In this document: in pieces, positions 1 through 13,000 of the stretch
How the letters are laid out: each line of letters opens with the position of its first letter
Numbering within the stretch: position 1 is the stretch's first letter
Assembly: GCF_047511655.1 (NCBI RefSeq)
Contig: NC_133401.1
Span: 48,306,570 to 48,370,569, forward strand
Direction of reading: 5' to 3'
Length of the DNA: 64,000 nt
Source of the DNA: Castor canadensis
Lineage: Eukaryota > Chordata > Mammalia > Rodentia > Castoridae
The notes under the pieces: generated by a model
Told to the model about the DNA's origin: nothing
The model's input: only the letters and a program-made list of their open reading frames with translations
Database searches by the model: none
Program-made: the position numbers and the translations under genes

Positions 1-1862
1 ATAACTTGGCTATTGTGTATAATGCTATAATAAACATGTGTGTGTGTGAGGTACCTTTTGTGCAACCTGACTTACATTCCCTCAGGTATACTCCTAAGAG
101 TGGAATTGCTGGATCATATGGTAGTTCTGTTTTTAGTTTTTTAAGGAGCCTCTTTACTATTTTCTATAGTGACTGGTAATTTACATTCCCACTAACAGTG
201 TATGAGGGCTCCTTTTTCCCCACATTCTCACCAACATTTGTTGTTTGTGTTCTTGATGGTAGCCATTCTAACAGGAGTGAGGTGGAATCTTAAAGAATCT
301 TAACATGATTTCGATTTGCATTTCCTTTATGGCCAGGGATGTTGAGCATTTCTTCATGTGTTTTTTTTTTAGCCATTTGAAGTTCTTCCTTTGAGAAAGT
401 TCTGTTCAGTTCATGTTCCCATTTCTTCATTGGGTCATTGATTTTTTGGAAGTTTAGTTTTTTGAGGTCCGTGTATATTCTGGTTATCAATCCCTTGTCT
501 GACGTAAAGCAGGCAAAGATTTTCTCCCACTCTGTGGGCAGCCTCTTCAATTTAGAGACCATTTCTTTTGTTGTGCAGAAGCTTTTTAATTTCATGTAGT
601 TCAATTTGTTAATCCTTTCTCTTAGTTGCTGAGCCATTTGAGTTCTATTGAGGAAGTCCTTGCCCATACCTATTAATTCCAGTGTATTCCTTGCATTTTC
701 CTGCACTAGCTTCAAAGTTTTAGGTCTGATCTTAAAGTCCTTAATTCACTTTGAGTTGATACTTACACAGGACGACAAACATGGATCTAGTTTCAGTTTT
801 CTGCATGCGGATATCCAGTTTACCCAGCAACATTTGTTGAAGAAGCTGTCTTTTCTCCATTGTATGTTTTTAGCACCTTTGTCAAAAATCAGGTAGGCAT
901 AACTACATGGATTCATATCTGGTTCTATTGTCCCACTGGTCTTCATGTCTGTTTTTGTGCCAGTAACATGTTGTTTTTATTGCTATGGCTCTGTAATATA
1001 GTTTGAAGTCGGGCATTGTGATACCTCCAGCATTGCTTTTTGCTCAATATTGCCTTGGCTATTCGCAGTCTTTTGTGTTTCAAATGAACTTTAGGGTTGA
1101 TTTTTCAATCTCTGTGATGAATGTCATTGGGATTTTCATGGGAATTGCATTGAACATGTAGATTGCTTTTGGTAGTGTAGCCATTTTTACTATGTTAATT
1201 CTGCTAATCCATGAGTATGGAACATCTTTCCATCTTCTGTGGACTTCATTGATTTCTTTGTTCAATAGTTTATAGTTTTCCCTGGAGAGATCTTTCACAT
1301 CTTTTGTTAAGTTTATTCCTAGGTATTTTATTTCTTGAGGCTAAGTGGAATTATTTTCCTATATTCTTTCTTAATCTGCTCATTGTTGGTGTATAGAAAG
1401 GCTACTGATTTTTGTAGATTGATTTTGTATCCTGTAACTTTGCTGAAGCTGTTTATGGTGTCTAGGAGTTTTTTGGTGGAGTTTTTCTGATCTTTTAGGT
1501 ATAAGATCTTGTTGTCTGCAAATAGATAATTTGACTACTTCCTCTCCAATTTGTATCCCTTTTATTTCTTCTTCCCATCTTATTGCTCTGGGTAGGACTT
1601 CCACCCAGAATAAGAGTGTTGAATAAGAGTGGGGAGAGTGGACACCCTTATCTCATTCCTGGCTTTAGAGGAAAAGTTTTCAGTTTTTCCCCTTTTAGTA
1701 TGATATTGGCTATAGGCTTGTCATATATATCCTTTATTATGTTGAGCTGCATTCCATCTATTTCTAGTATCATAAGAGCTTTATCATGAAAGGATGTTGA
1801 ATTTTATCTAAGGCTTTTTTTGCATCTATTGAGGTGATTGTATGGTTTTTGTCTTTCAAACA
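1..1862 (-). mobile_element. L1 LINE fragment (ORF2, reverse transcriptase to C-terminus), 3' end outside window
   Basis: Reading the minus strand gives broken pieces of L1 ORF2. Around 1080-1298 is a post-RT segment (…[20 protein letters not shown]…), and at 290-715 the C-terminal segment (…[19 protein letters not shown]…). The RT active-site box lies at about 1512-1526 and reads LFADN where active L1 has FADD. Frames change several times, so this is a dead copy. Positions 1-120 match 61901-62020 of the L1 near the right edge, so the ORF2 C-terminus and 3'UTR of this copy lie left of the window. The right end is a 5' truncation near 1862. Confidence 0.92.
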
Positions 1863-2797
<935 letters not shown>

Positions 2798-3597
2798 AAG
2801 CTGTTGGGCATGGACTGGTGTATTCTTCTTATACCTCTCAGTCAACCACTTTCCCTTGGATGAGTTTTAGGGTTTGGATAAAATGTTGGGAAATGAACCC
2901 CATGTTCTCCCAAGCCACAGAACATGGTAGAGAATCAGTGTATTCTCCTATTCCCTAACTTGTGACCAAAGGATGTGACAATGGATACATGAGAATTTCT
3001 CACCAGCACTCCCATCCCAACTCTGCCTTTAAGTTAAAAGTCTCTCCCTTCTCTGCTGGACTCTGGGAACACTCAGTTTTAAGATTTTTAGAATTGACCT
3101 TGGGAGCTTTTCTTCTGTAGAACACAGAATCATAAACTTACAATATGTAGTTTTCCTTACAGTTTTATACATGACTCTTTCTAAATCACAATGACCATTT
3201 GGATTAAAAGAAAAAAAACCCGTGTTTTTGCAGTGGATATCTTTAGCCTCATTTTAAATTGTTCGTGTTTTATTAAAATTAAATTGTTAATTCTTGGTAA
3301 TATTTTTATCACTAAGCATTTTAAAAAATTGAGAAACGAGTACATGAACTTTCTAAAAGCCGGTGAGTGGTCTACATTTTTCATTCCAGGATCAGTATTT
3401 CAGCATTTTTTTCAAAGGGAGAAATCTTCAGTTACTATATAAAAGTGGCTTGTTGTATGGTTGCTAATTGACTGTATTGTTAAGCAGTTGACTGAAATTA
3501 TGATATGTCTTTTTAGTTTTCATCCATTGTAGGGGGGGTCTATAGAAAGTTGAATTTAGCCTTCTGAGAGTGCATTTGTTTTTGACGATCTTGTTCA
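2798..3597 (+). other. ARL14EPL: ARL14EPL 3'UTR and downstream flank
   Basis: Unique AT-rich sequence follows the stop codon. Candidate poly(A) signals are ATTAAA at 3203-3208 and 3272-3277, with AATAAA at 4102-4107 further on. Sequence alone does not show which is used. Confidence 0.45.
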
Positions 3598-3917
3598 CTT
3601 TTTTTTTTTTTTTTAGCAGTATGGAGTTTGAACTCAGGGCCTCACACTTGCTAGACAGGTGCTCTACCACTTGAGCCATTCCACCAGCCCTTTTTTTCTT
3701 TAGTTATTATTCAGATAGGGTCTCCTATTTTTGCCTGGCCTGACCTGGACTGCAATCTTCCTATTTACGCCTCTGGAGTAACAGAGAGGACAGGTGCACA
3801 CTACCATACTCAGCTTATTGATTGAGATGGGATCTTCCTAACTTTTCACCTGGTTCCTCTATGCTCCTGATCTCCCAAGTAGCTGGGATTATAGGTGTGA
3901 GCCACTGTGCCCAACAA
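3598..3917 (-). mobile_element. B1-like/ID composite SINE, near full length
   Basis: On the minus strand it starts with an Alu/B1-type head (GTGGCTCACACCTATAATCC), has a second B1-like unit, then an ID/tRNA-Ala-like unit with A box (TGGCTCAAGTGG) and B box (GAGTTCAAACT), and ends in poly(A), seen as the T run at 3598-3616. At about 320 bp it is a useful reference copy for the family in this window. Confidence 0.88.
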
Positions 3918-4410
3918 GCTCTTATACTTTAGTGCTTCTCATACTTTAGTATGTGTTCGAATTACCAGAGAACTTTGTTAACCATGGAGTTGGCAAATGT
4001 AGCAAGTTCCAAGGTAATATTGATATCACTGGCATGGACACAACACTTCTCTAAGTTACAATAGATACATAATATAAGGAGATGTTTAAATACTGTGATT
4101 TAATAAAATTTTAAAAATGAGATCATTTTTGTTTTAAAATAAATTTGAAATGTTATAGAGTTGTCAGGGTTTATTCCTCCCCTCCCCCCCATAATTGGAA
4201 ACAATAGCACTTTTTTCTGCATCATCTACATGTGACAGTGACAGCTTCAGGCAATTCTGGACTTGCTACTTGATGGTACGTTTTAGGCTGAAAGTAGCAA
4301 AAATCCTGAAAATCATTTAGTGACCACAGAGCTCCTGTCCATGCAGCAAAAGAACACAGATCTGTCCATAGTATTTCAGATTCAACTGGGCTATCTGGAT
4401 TCAACTCACT
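3918..4410. other. Intergenic, nothing recognised
   Basis: AT-rich unique sequence with no supported gene. It includes the distal AATAAA at 4102-4107. Confidence 0.4.
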
Positions 4411-4480
4411 TTGTTTTCCCTGTGGTGCTAGGGATGGAACCAAGAGCCTGGTGCATGCTAGGCAGGTAGTCTCCCCCGAT
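4411..4480 (-). mobile_element. ID-like SINE fragment
   Basis: Contains ggtgctagggatggaacc and gcatgctaggcaggt, the reverse of the tRNA-Ala-like ID unit. It is short and diverged. Confidence 0.5.
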
Positions 4481-4494
4481 TCACGTCTCCTGTC

Positions 4495-4612
4495 TTTAGC
4501 TCACTTGGTGGAGGATCTACTTTGAGCTAAACAGTGTGCTAGTACTTCCAGTTCATCTCCTTTAACCATCACAGCCCTGCGAGGAAAATGAAATGAATTT
4601 ACCAAAGTCCTA
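4495..4612 (-). mobile_element. MIR-like fragment
   Basis: A pattern like 'tgtgctagtac…catcacagccctgcgagg' resembles the reverse of a MIR core and tail. It is diverged and the call is tentative. Confidence 0.4.
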
Positions 4613-4687
4613 TTCTTTGAAATACTCACCAGCAATGTGCAGCCCTGAGACCAGCAAAGAACCCTGGTGGGTTTTTGTTTTGTATTG

Positions 4688-4893
4688 TTTTTTGGTGGTA
4701 CTGAGGTTTGAACTCAAGGTCTTGTGTTTGCTAGGCAGTCACTTTACCACTTGAGCCATGCCTCCCAGTTCTTTTTGCTTTTGTTATTTTGGGGATAGGG
4801 TCTTGTGTTTATACCCAGGTGGACCTGGACTGCTGTCCTTTTATTTATGTTTACGTGTAGTTGGGATGACAGGTTCACAACAACACCCCTGGC
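4688..4893 (-). mobile_element. B1-like/ID composite SINE, 5'-truncated
   Basis: The ID unit (aggtttgaactcaaggtc, tttgctaggcag, cacttgagccatg) is followed by one B1-like unit in reverse. The distal B1-like unit is missing. Confidence 0.8.
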
Positions 4894-6750
4894 TACCCAG
4901 ATGTTTTTAACACTCAGATTAGGTCAGAGTTCTTGCCATGAGACCTCATATCTCCCAAATTGGCCTGACCCTAAAATGCATCCAGATACTTTTAATAATA
5001 CACTTATCTGAGCCCCCTCCTGCCCTCAGAAGTCAGAACTTCCAGATTGAGTCTTGGGCACCCACATTTGAAACCTACTAATTCTCATGATTAGGTAAGT
5101 TTGAAATAATCAGTCTTAGGCAAATTAGCACTTAAGTCTCCTCTTCTGTCTTCTCTTGTCATTCAGTCTTAAGTAATACAGTAATCTGGTTTAAAAGTAT
5201 GTTGGCAAATTATGTTGGCAAGTTTTCCAAGTAAAGCAAAAAATAAGGTAAAACATTGTCTAGCTCCTGAACAGATAGCTCATACTGCTTACAGAAGCCT
5301 TGTGAAACATTTGATGAAGTGTGTTTTTAGAAATCAGGTTTATTTCATCTTGATCTAATGCCAATTCAATGCATTTTTAAAAAGCCTCCTGCACTAAATG
5401 ATTTATTGCAAAATAAATTTATGTGAATTGTCAGAAACTTACTTTGCAAGTATCTAATTTTTATCATATAGTGAATAAAGCTCTTTAGTTATTTGTACTA
5501 AATTCAGATTAACAAGGATTGCAGCTGTGCTATCTGATTGCATTAACTGAGGCAATTGTCTTGTCCTGTAATAGGATTTTTTCTCTTTCCTGCTAGGCTA
5601 TCTTTCAATGCTGATGGTGTGTCTGCATGAATATGTATAGAAATTGCAAGGAAAGTGATTTTACAGAAGGTCATTTAAATATAAACTGGTGCATACTGAA
5701 GGATTTAGACAAGTCACCCTGAGCCCATTTATGCAGATTTTTGTCTGGAATGCCTGATTATGTCAATTTGCATGACAACTTTGTGGGAATCTAATTTATA
5801 AGAGTTACAGAATATCCCTACAGTGTCTGATCCAATCCTGTGTGCCTCTCAACCCAACTGCCACTCCCAATACAATTACCTGGGTCCATTGTGTCTGTAG
5901 ATGTTGGGATCACAGAGAAATCATTTCACTTTTCCTTTATAGATGCATTTGCTTTTCTGGAAAGTGAGTAATACCTACTTGGATATTTTGCGGATATCAA
6001 ATATTGTGGTTCTCTAATGCATTGGAAACTCTGAAACATTTCATGAGCAAGTGTTCAGTGTTTGGCCTTTCAGGCTATTTGCTACTTAAATCTCCAGGAA
6101 CCTTTTGCATAGACTACAATGACAATGAGGCCCCCTCGAGGTGGACGGCGATGGCCCTGCCCATAGGTGCCACTTGATGTGAAGAGTTGGTTGTCCAGTA
6201 GTTTCAACCCTTATTAAGTGCTAGGAATTGAGTGCTTTAGAGTAGCTCAAGTTCTCGTATAACATATTTTTAAAAATCCTCCTGTCTCTCTTTCATGCCC
6301 ACATTCTCTTTTCCCTTCCTGGTCTGTGATGACTATAACAGCAGATTTTTGAAGTTATTTAGGACAAGGGTCTATACTTCTGATCTATTTCATACTTTTT
6401 TCTTTTTTCAAATTTATATTTTAACCTTGGTATAGAATTTTCTTGTTCATCTCAGATTTCCTAAAATTTTACTTTCCCATAGTATTTTTTTTCTCTACTC
6501 CATAGAAGGGAGATGACTCTCTTACCATTACTAGCAATGTCTAAAAAACAACATACTTTTCCCTACTTATGCCTCATACTCAATTTGAAAAAAACACTTT
6601 GTGCTTACAGTTTGTATTTGTGGCAAATTATTTCTCCCTCACTATTGTATGATTGTCTCTGCTTTTGTTTTTAAATCAGTCAAAGCTTAGGTCAGATAGA
6701 ACAAATTCTGCTAAGGATTCACTGAGTAAGGGAAGAATTCCTCCGATGGT
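4894..6750. other. Unique intergenic AT-rich sequence, candidate conserved noncoding DNA
   Basis: No gene or clear repeat. The 5340-5830 stretch is AT-rich with homeodomain-like cores and an octamer motif ATTTGCAT at 5766-5773. A small CpG-bearing patch lies at about 6127-6165 in otherwise CpG-poor DNA. Confidence 0.4.
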
Positions 6751-6873
6751 TGGGAGGGAAGGAGGGAAGGAGAGAGAAGGAGGGAGGGAGGGAGAGAGAC
6801 AGACAGAAAAAAGGAGGAGGAGGAGGAAGAAGGGGAGGAAGGGGAAGAGGAGGAGGAGAAGAAAAAGAAGAAA
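6751..6873 (+). repeat. Polypurine (GGA/GGGA)n simple repeat
   Basis: About 120 bp almost entirely of G and A, in GGAGGGA then GGAGGA units. Both strands give artefactual low-complexity open frames here. Confidence 0.95.
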
Positions 6874-6889
6874 ATTTGATTTTTTTTAG

Positions 6890-8740
6890 TATTGCATTCT
6901 GAGAGTTCTTTATATATTTAACTTTGAGTATTTTTGTCAGATATATGGTTTGAAAATATTTTTCTTTCAATGTGTAGTTTTCCCATCTTCCTAATAAGGT
7001 CTTTCACACAGGAAAAGTTTTAATTTTGATGAAGTTCGACTGATAAATGTTTGTCTTTCATGGATTATGTTTTGGTATCATATCTTATCCAGTCCAGTTT
7101 CTTTGCCCCCAAAATTTTCTCCTGTATTTCTTCTAAAAGTTTAATGTGCTTTGTTTTCATTTTTACATAAGATGAGAGATGTGAGATTTAGGTTGAGTTT
7201 TATTTTTTGTCTACAAATATCCAAATTGTTTCAGCAGTGTTTGTTGAAAATACTATCTACTCTCCATTGAGTTGCTTTTATACTTGTGTCAGACATCAGT
7301 CAACCATTCTCTTTCCAGCTGTTACACTGATGTATTTATTTTTTCTTCTGCCAACACTACATAAGTCTTCCTTATGGCCAATATGCAATGTATTAAAATT
7401 TATTATTTTAGCTATTGTAGTTCATTTGCCTTTCCATATATATTTTAGAATAATCTTGCCTTGATGTGTGAACGAATCATGTTAGAATTTAATAGCAACT
7501 GTATTAAATCTGTATTTTAGTTTGGGAAGAACTGACCTCTCTCTTACATTGACTCTTCCAATCCATGAACAATTCAACATGTCTGTTCATTATTTGAATC
7601 TGCTTTCATACCTCCCATCATGATTTTGTACTTTTGGACATTAAATTCCTGTATTTGTTTTGTTAGATTTATAACTACATATTTCACTTTTTCTGAGCAT
7701 ATGTAAATGGTACAGTATTTTTAATATCAGTGTTTCCTGGAAACATATAGAAATAAAATTGATTTTTGTATATTGGTCTTATATCCTATAAATTTCCTGA
7801 ATTTATTAGTTCTAGAAGGCTTTTTATAGATTACTTGAATTTTCTCTGTAGCTGAAATTTGTCTTCTGCAAATAGGGACAAGCCTTCTTTGTTCTTGATC
7901 TTAGAGAGAAAGTAATCTTTCACCATTAAGTATGATTTGCTATTCTTTTAGGTTAGGCTTGTTAGAGAAAATTTCTCTTTAGTTTTTCTCCATCTGGGAA
8001 TATCTTATTTCATCTTCATTTCTAAAGGATATCTTACTGGATGTAAAATTCTGAGTTATCAATTCTTTTCTCTCATCCCTTAAGACATGTTTTGCCACTT
8101 CCTTGTAGCCTCTTCTGTTTCTGAGGAGAAATCTGCTGTCATTTAAATTGTTTTCCCAATAGGTAATGTGGTGTTTTTCCCCATAGGTAAGATGTTGTTT
8201 CTCTCCAGCTGTGTTCATTTTTTTTTCCTTTGGTGTTAGCTTTTAGAAGTTGAGTTATGATGTGTCTTGGTGTGGATTTGTCCTTTTGTTGGGGTACCTT
8301 CTTACAGCCTGGCCAGGGTGGAAGTCAAGGTCCCCACTTGCTGTGATTGGTGCGAGTGAGGACAGTTTTTTCTGTGGTCTTTGTGGAAGGTTTATGATCT
8401 AGAAGCTCTCTTTTTATTGTCTAGAAACTACCCCTTTCTTGGTCCTTTGGCTGCAGAGACCAGGTTTTTTTACTTCTTTCACCTGTGCCTGTGAAGTTTC
8501 TGGATTGCTAGCCTCTCTAATACTTAGTCTTCAAATACATAGGGATGTATGAAATAAAAAGAAAACCCAGAGCACTTATTGCTGTGCCCTCCTCATGTTC
8601 AAGGTCCCTAGTGAGCTTGTTCTTTCCACATTTCAGAATCATCTTATATTTTTCTTACTTATAATGTCTGCAGTGTTTATCTAGACTTAAGACAAGGGTA
8701 GGAAAAGTATATCTTCTCCATCTTTCTGGCAGTAGAAGTA
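6890..8740 (-). mobile_element. Old L1 LINE, rearranged (ORF2 C-terminal part, RT, ORF1 C-terminal domain, UTR-like)
   Basis: Read on the minus strand, 6890-7480 resembles the ORF2 C-terminal region. The RT box lies at 7861-7872 and reads FAED instead of FADD. 7979-8218 encodes a broken ORF1 C-terminal domain (…SSKISFRNEDEIRYSQ…). 8290-8740 is UTR-like. The endonuclease region expected between RT and ORF1 is missing. Divergence is much higher than in the edge L1s. Confidence 0.75.
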
Positions 8741-9095
8741 TCAAAGCAATATTAGTCTTATAAAAGGAATTGAGTCTAGTTTCTCTTTTTTGCTTCTCTG
8801 GAAGGTTTGTTACAGATGAAAATTTTCATCCTTAAATATTTGTTGGAGATTGCCAGTAAAGCCATTTGGGTCTGGAAGGGTTCCTTCTTTCTTTCTCCCT
8901 TCCCTTCCCTTTCTTCTTTCCTTCATTTCTCTCTCTCTTTCTCTCCCTCCCTTTCTAATATGAAGGTTTTTAATACTATATTCATTTTATAAAATATATT
9001 GTTTTCTTCTATTTCTTCTTATGTAAATTTTGGACAGTTATATTTTTGTAGTAATTATATATTTTATCATTTAAATTATCAATGTTATCCCAAAA
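8741..9095 (-). mobile_element. Old L1 LINE fragment (RT N-terminal region) with pyrimidine tract
   Basis: The stretch around 8830-8875 (gccatttgggtctggaag) matches the reverse of the conserved RT region seen at 32640-32665 and 38140-38165. A CT-rich simple repeat at 8876-8955 interrupts it. Confidence 0.6.
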
Positions 9096-9745
9096 TGTCA
9101 ATTATAAAGATAATTAGTGCAAACCATCACCCATCAGTAAATCCCTTCCCCACAAGGCAGTCAGAACCGGCTTCTCTTGCTTACAAACATAACACCCTAA
9201 TGTATGCATCGTTCAGAAAGTGGAGAGACTTATGTGTAGTTGCAGCAAATACAGCTTCAACAAATTTCCACAAAAAGTTGTTCTTTGTCATTGTTGAGAT
9301 GCCTGGTGGAAGAGGGGTGCTAAGGCCTCTTGCTCTCAAACACACCTGTATCCAGTGTGCTCTGGCATTGGGAACTGAAAAAGGTTTTATATAATTCAAA
9401 GAATATTTCAATTGAAATGTCACAGAAATCACCCTGCGTTGGGGGAGTTACTGCAAACAAGTCCCAGAGAGAAGAAAGAGAAAAAATGCGAGGAAGTTAG
9501 GAAGGAAGGAAGGGCCGGAAGAGTGCTTTTTCTTTGAGAATCCCACTCTAGGGCTACATTTTCCCATAAAGTACGTGGAAGTAGAGTAGCATTGACTTAT
9601 GATTTTGTGTGATATTTTCACAGATTCCTGAAGGATGTGGGTCATTTTGTTATTTTTAATAATCCATTTTCCTAAAATACGTGCATGGTTTTTGACTCCC
9701 CCTGCTGGCCATTTATATACTAGGTTTTATACTGGGCAAAACCCA
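9096..9745. other. Intergenic, unclassified
   Basis: Open frames of up to 131 codons on both strands (8999-9394 +, 9181-9432 -) show no domain, start context or splice signals that I can support. Confidence 0.4.
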
Positions 9746-10060
9746 ACACTATTTTTTTTTCTTTTTTCCTGTTTTTTTTTTCTTTTAATTGTTGTGCTGG
9801 GTAGCATTTACAGAAGTTCTTACAATGTATCAAATACATCATAGTTGAATTTACCCTCCACCATTCTCATTTATCCCTCTTACCCCCGTTCCTAGAATAG
9901 TTTCAGCAGGTATCACTTTTCCGTTTACATACATGTGTGCACAGTATTTGCACCATATTCACCCTTCCACACCCTTTCCCACCTCCTCCCCATTCACTGG
10001 TACCAATTCCACCCCCCTCCACAGGTCCTGTTCCGCCCTACCATTCTCCAACTTTATATA
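9746..10060 (-). mobile_element. Probable LINE 3'UTR fragment with poly(A)
   Basis: A T-rich run at 9749-9789 (poly(A) in reverse) is followed by a C-rich, G-poor tract up to about 10050. That resembles the layout of the L1 3'UTRs at 30350 and 61201, but it is a different subfamily sequence. Possibly a truncated L1 3' end. Confidence 0.5.
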
Positions 10061-13000
10061 AGAAAAGAAGAAAAAATGACATTTTTGCCAATACTATTTT
10101 TCAAATTGATTTTTTAAAAGGTTATTTGGAAGTGATTACAATGAGACTTTAGTTTCTTCTTGTTTGGAATAAAATATTTTCTCAAAGCTTATTTCATTTT
10201 TTTAAATGTGATATTTCAAATTTTTGACAGACTTTTCAAGGTGGTAAATGCATTTTTATTTTGGTAACCTTCTTAACTTCAAAAATTATAACTTAAAACA
10301 AAGGCTGTATACAGCAGAAAAAATAAAGTTTAGAAACTATTTCAGAAGTCATATATCTCTTTCTCAAGCTGTCTGTAGTGAAGGTACCCAGCTGTGTAGA
10401 CCGACGTCATGTCATATTACCACAGCAATGCCTCTCAGTCTGGTCAGCTCCTTGGCCAATCCATGATCCTCAGCAGCTGTTTGACCCTTTAGCCTCTTTA
10501 ACTCACCATCTCTCCATCCTCTCAGCAAGGTTGTCCCTGGTAAGAGATGATGGAGATTATCCAACATGTAACTTGGACATCCTGGTTTTCTCTCTGGCTC
10601 CCAATTCTGGTAAGAATCCCTATCCATCCTTCATCTGCCCTGCATCCCTCTAGCGTCAGTAAAACAAATTTCTCTCTTTTCAGAGAACAATAGAATTAGA
10701 GCAACACCTGGATACCATTTCTCTTGATCCTTTAGGAACTGCACTCTTTCAATCATCATCCACTCTCTCTCTTTTCTGTATCTTTGCACTCTTATTTTTC
10801 ATTGGCTTTCCATGATCAGCATATGCTCATTGCTATGTCAGCCAAGTTTCATCTACAAATAGCTTTGGCTAATTTAAGCCAAAAGAAAGAAGTCCCCCTC
10901 CTCCCTGGAAAATACAGAAGGGTCCAGTCACAGAAAGAACAGACACCAGGGCTGTTCAATGAGCTGGGTAGTAACACAGTATAGAAGTCTCCTTAAGGAC
11001 CAATTGTCATGAACTCAGTTAAGCCAAAGAGAGCTTAGTTGTGGGTGTCACATGAGCCAATTAAAGCAGAAGTCAGCAGTGAAGAAGGTAAGCCTATAGT
11101 CACTTAGTGAAATGATACAGGAAAGGGACTGGAACTAGAGGAAGAGCCGCTGTTCCTTTTCTGTCTTTTCTATGGAAATGCACACCAGAGGAGAATCACA
11201 TGGATAGGCATGGCATGGGGTTGACTGTTAAGGATCCCCAAACAAAAGGCCTCAGAGATTTTATGGACCCTGTGGTGCTAGGAAGAGGCTAGGAATAGAG
11301 AAGTACTGGGTATTGAGGCAGCATGGGGAAAAGTGTCCTCTAGGGTTTTCTCTCCTCCCCTATACAGGACCTCAGTTGAACTGTCTAAAGCAAACCTTTG
11401 TCCAAGGCTTCAGACAGAGAGACTTAGGGATGCAGTCACTAGAGATAAGACTGCAGGAGCACAACTGGCCAGGAGCCCTAAATCCTTTACTGTAAACTCC
11501 CTCGGATGCTGCTATGCACCAAGTCAGGTGCAGGGAGGGCAGATTTTCCCCATGAAGGAGCCAGGTAAAGGTTTTTGCAGTGTCTATGGTCAGGAATTTA
11601 ACCAGGAGCCAGACTCCTTGGCATTGCTGGAGTGTATTGACTCCAGCCATTTTTTTTTGTATTGATGTTAATCACTTGAGTTTAAAGTCCCTGTAGAACC
11701 ACTGAATGGTCCTTGGGTAGGTTAGACATTCACCATATTAGTAGACCAACCAAGAAAGCACAGAGTGGGAGAAGAGAATTTTTCCAAAGCATATCAGGGG
11801 AAGTTGGCAAAAAATAAAAATTAAAAATAAATAAGGTGAAGAGAAGATACTTAGGCAAGCCCAACACTCATACTACCCATGTTCAAGTGTCTCCTTAAAA
11901 AAAAACTAAAACAAAATAACTGTAGAAAAGTTCTTTCTTTGACCCTCTTTCTATTGCTATTCCTCCCCTTATCTTCACAGCAACACTTCTAGCAGTAAAT
12001 CTCTATATTCATAGTCTGTGTTTCTTTACCAACTGTTATTTATTTATTTTTCAACTAATTGTGATCTGGCATTGGCACTCCCCATCTCTAACTTAAAGTT
12101 GATTTTCCCACAGAGATATTATATGTTCATTTAAAAATGTCCTGAATTAGTTTATCTGTCAAGGACCAGCACAAGACTTGGCATCATGCACAAGACTTGG
12201 CATCATGAGGTCTCTGAAGAGGCATACGGATGGACCTAAGTGGCTAATGATAAAGAACTATCCTATGTGGTTCCTTGCTAAAACGTACACTTGTTACAAT
12301 TTTGGTATGTCAGGCTGAGTCCACAGAAGAGAGTGCTTACTGGCTGGGATAGTAGAACATGTGAATTCAACTGGATCATGAATTCTAGAAGGTTTGGTTT
12401 CTCCAGAGTTGCTGTTGACACTGTGGGTAGACAATCCATCATTGTGTGACATTGTGATTCCTGTCCATTTATGTGTCAGGGCTGTCCTAAGGCATTGTAA
12501 GAGCCAGGGTACTGCTACATAATCCCTTCTGGAGAGGTGGGGACTATCTGGGAAGTGTATCATAAAGGGGAACTCAAGACTAGAGACAGAACAGAGAACG
12601 GGTATGCCATGTTGGGTCAATGAGGAGATTGGGTAGGCATGCAAATGTGCAGTTACCTATGACTGATGGCTCTAACCAAGCACACAAGGACCTGCCTGGC
12701 TAATTGCTTTGCTCAAGGCACTACTTATCTCTGGTAGTGATTGTTGGCTCTGATCCTGAAGGAAGTAACTGAGCCCATCTTGTCAATTTACTAATCTAAG
12801 CAAACAGTAAAGAAAAAGCCTTCTAAAATCCTGTGTAAATAAAAAATGGGCAGTTATAGTGAATGGAAATATGTTTGCATTCTTTTCAACTACTGTAGTA
12901 TTAATAATTTACTTTGGACTTTAACACAAAAAAGTCTTAAGTAAATTTTGAAAGTGTTTAATGAATTACTATTATTTACAAGGTACCATAAGAATGGTGT

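Noticed and set aside
6653..6970. Arg/Lys-rich and Pro/Ser-rich open frames on the two strands
   Set aside because: Translation of a GGA simple repeat.
11333..11665. 110-codon plus-strand open frame overlapping a 92-codon minus one
   Set aside because: Two strands open together over moderate-GC unique DNA; no domain on either.
12294..12644. 116-codon minus-strand open frame
   Set aside because: No recognisable domain, no splice or promoter support, and length within chance for a 64-kb window.
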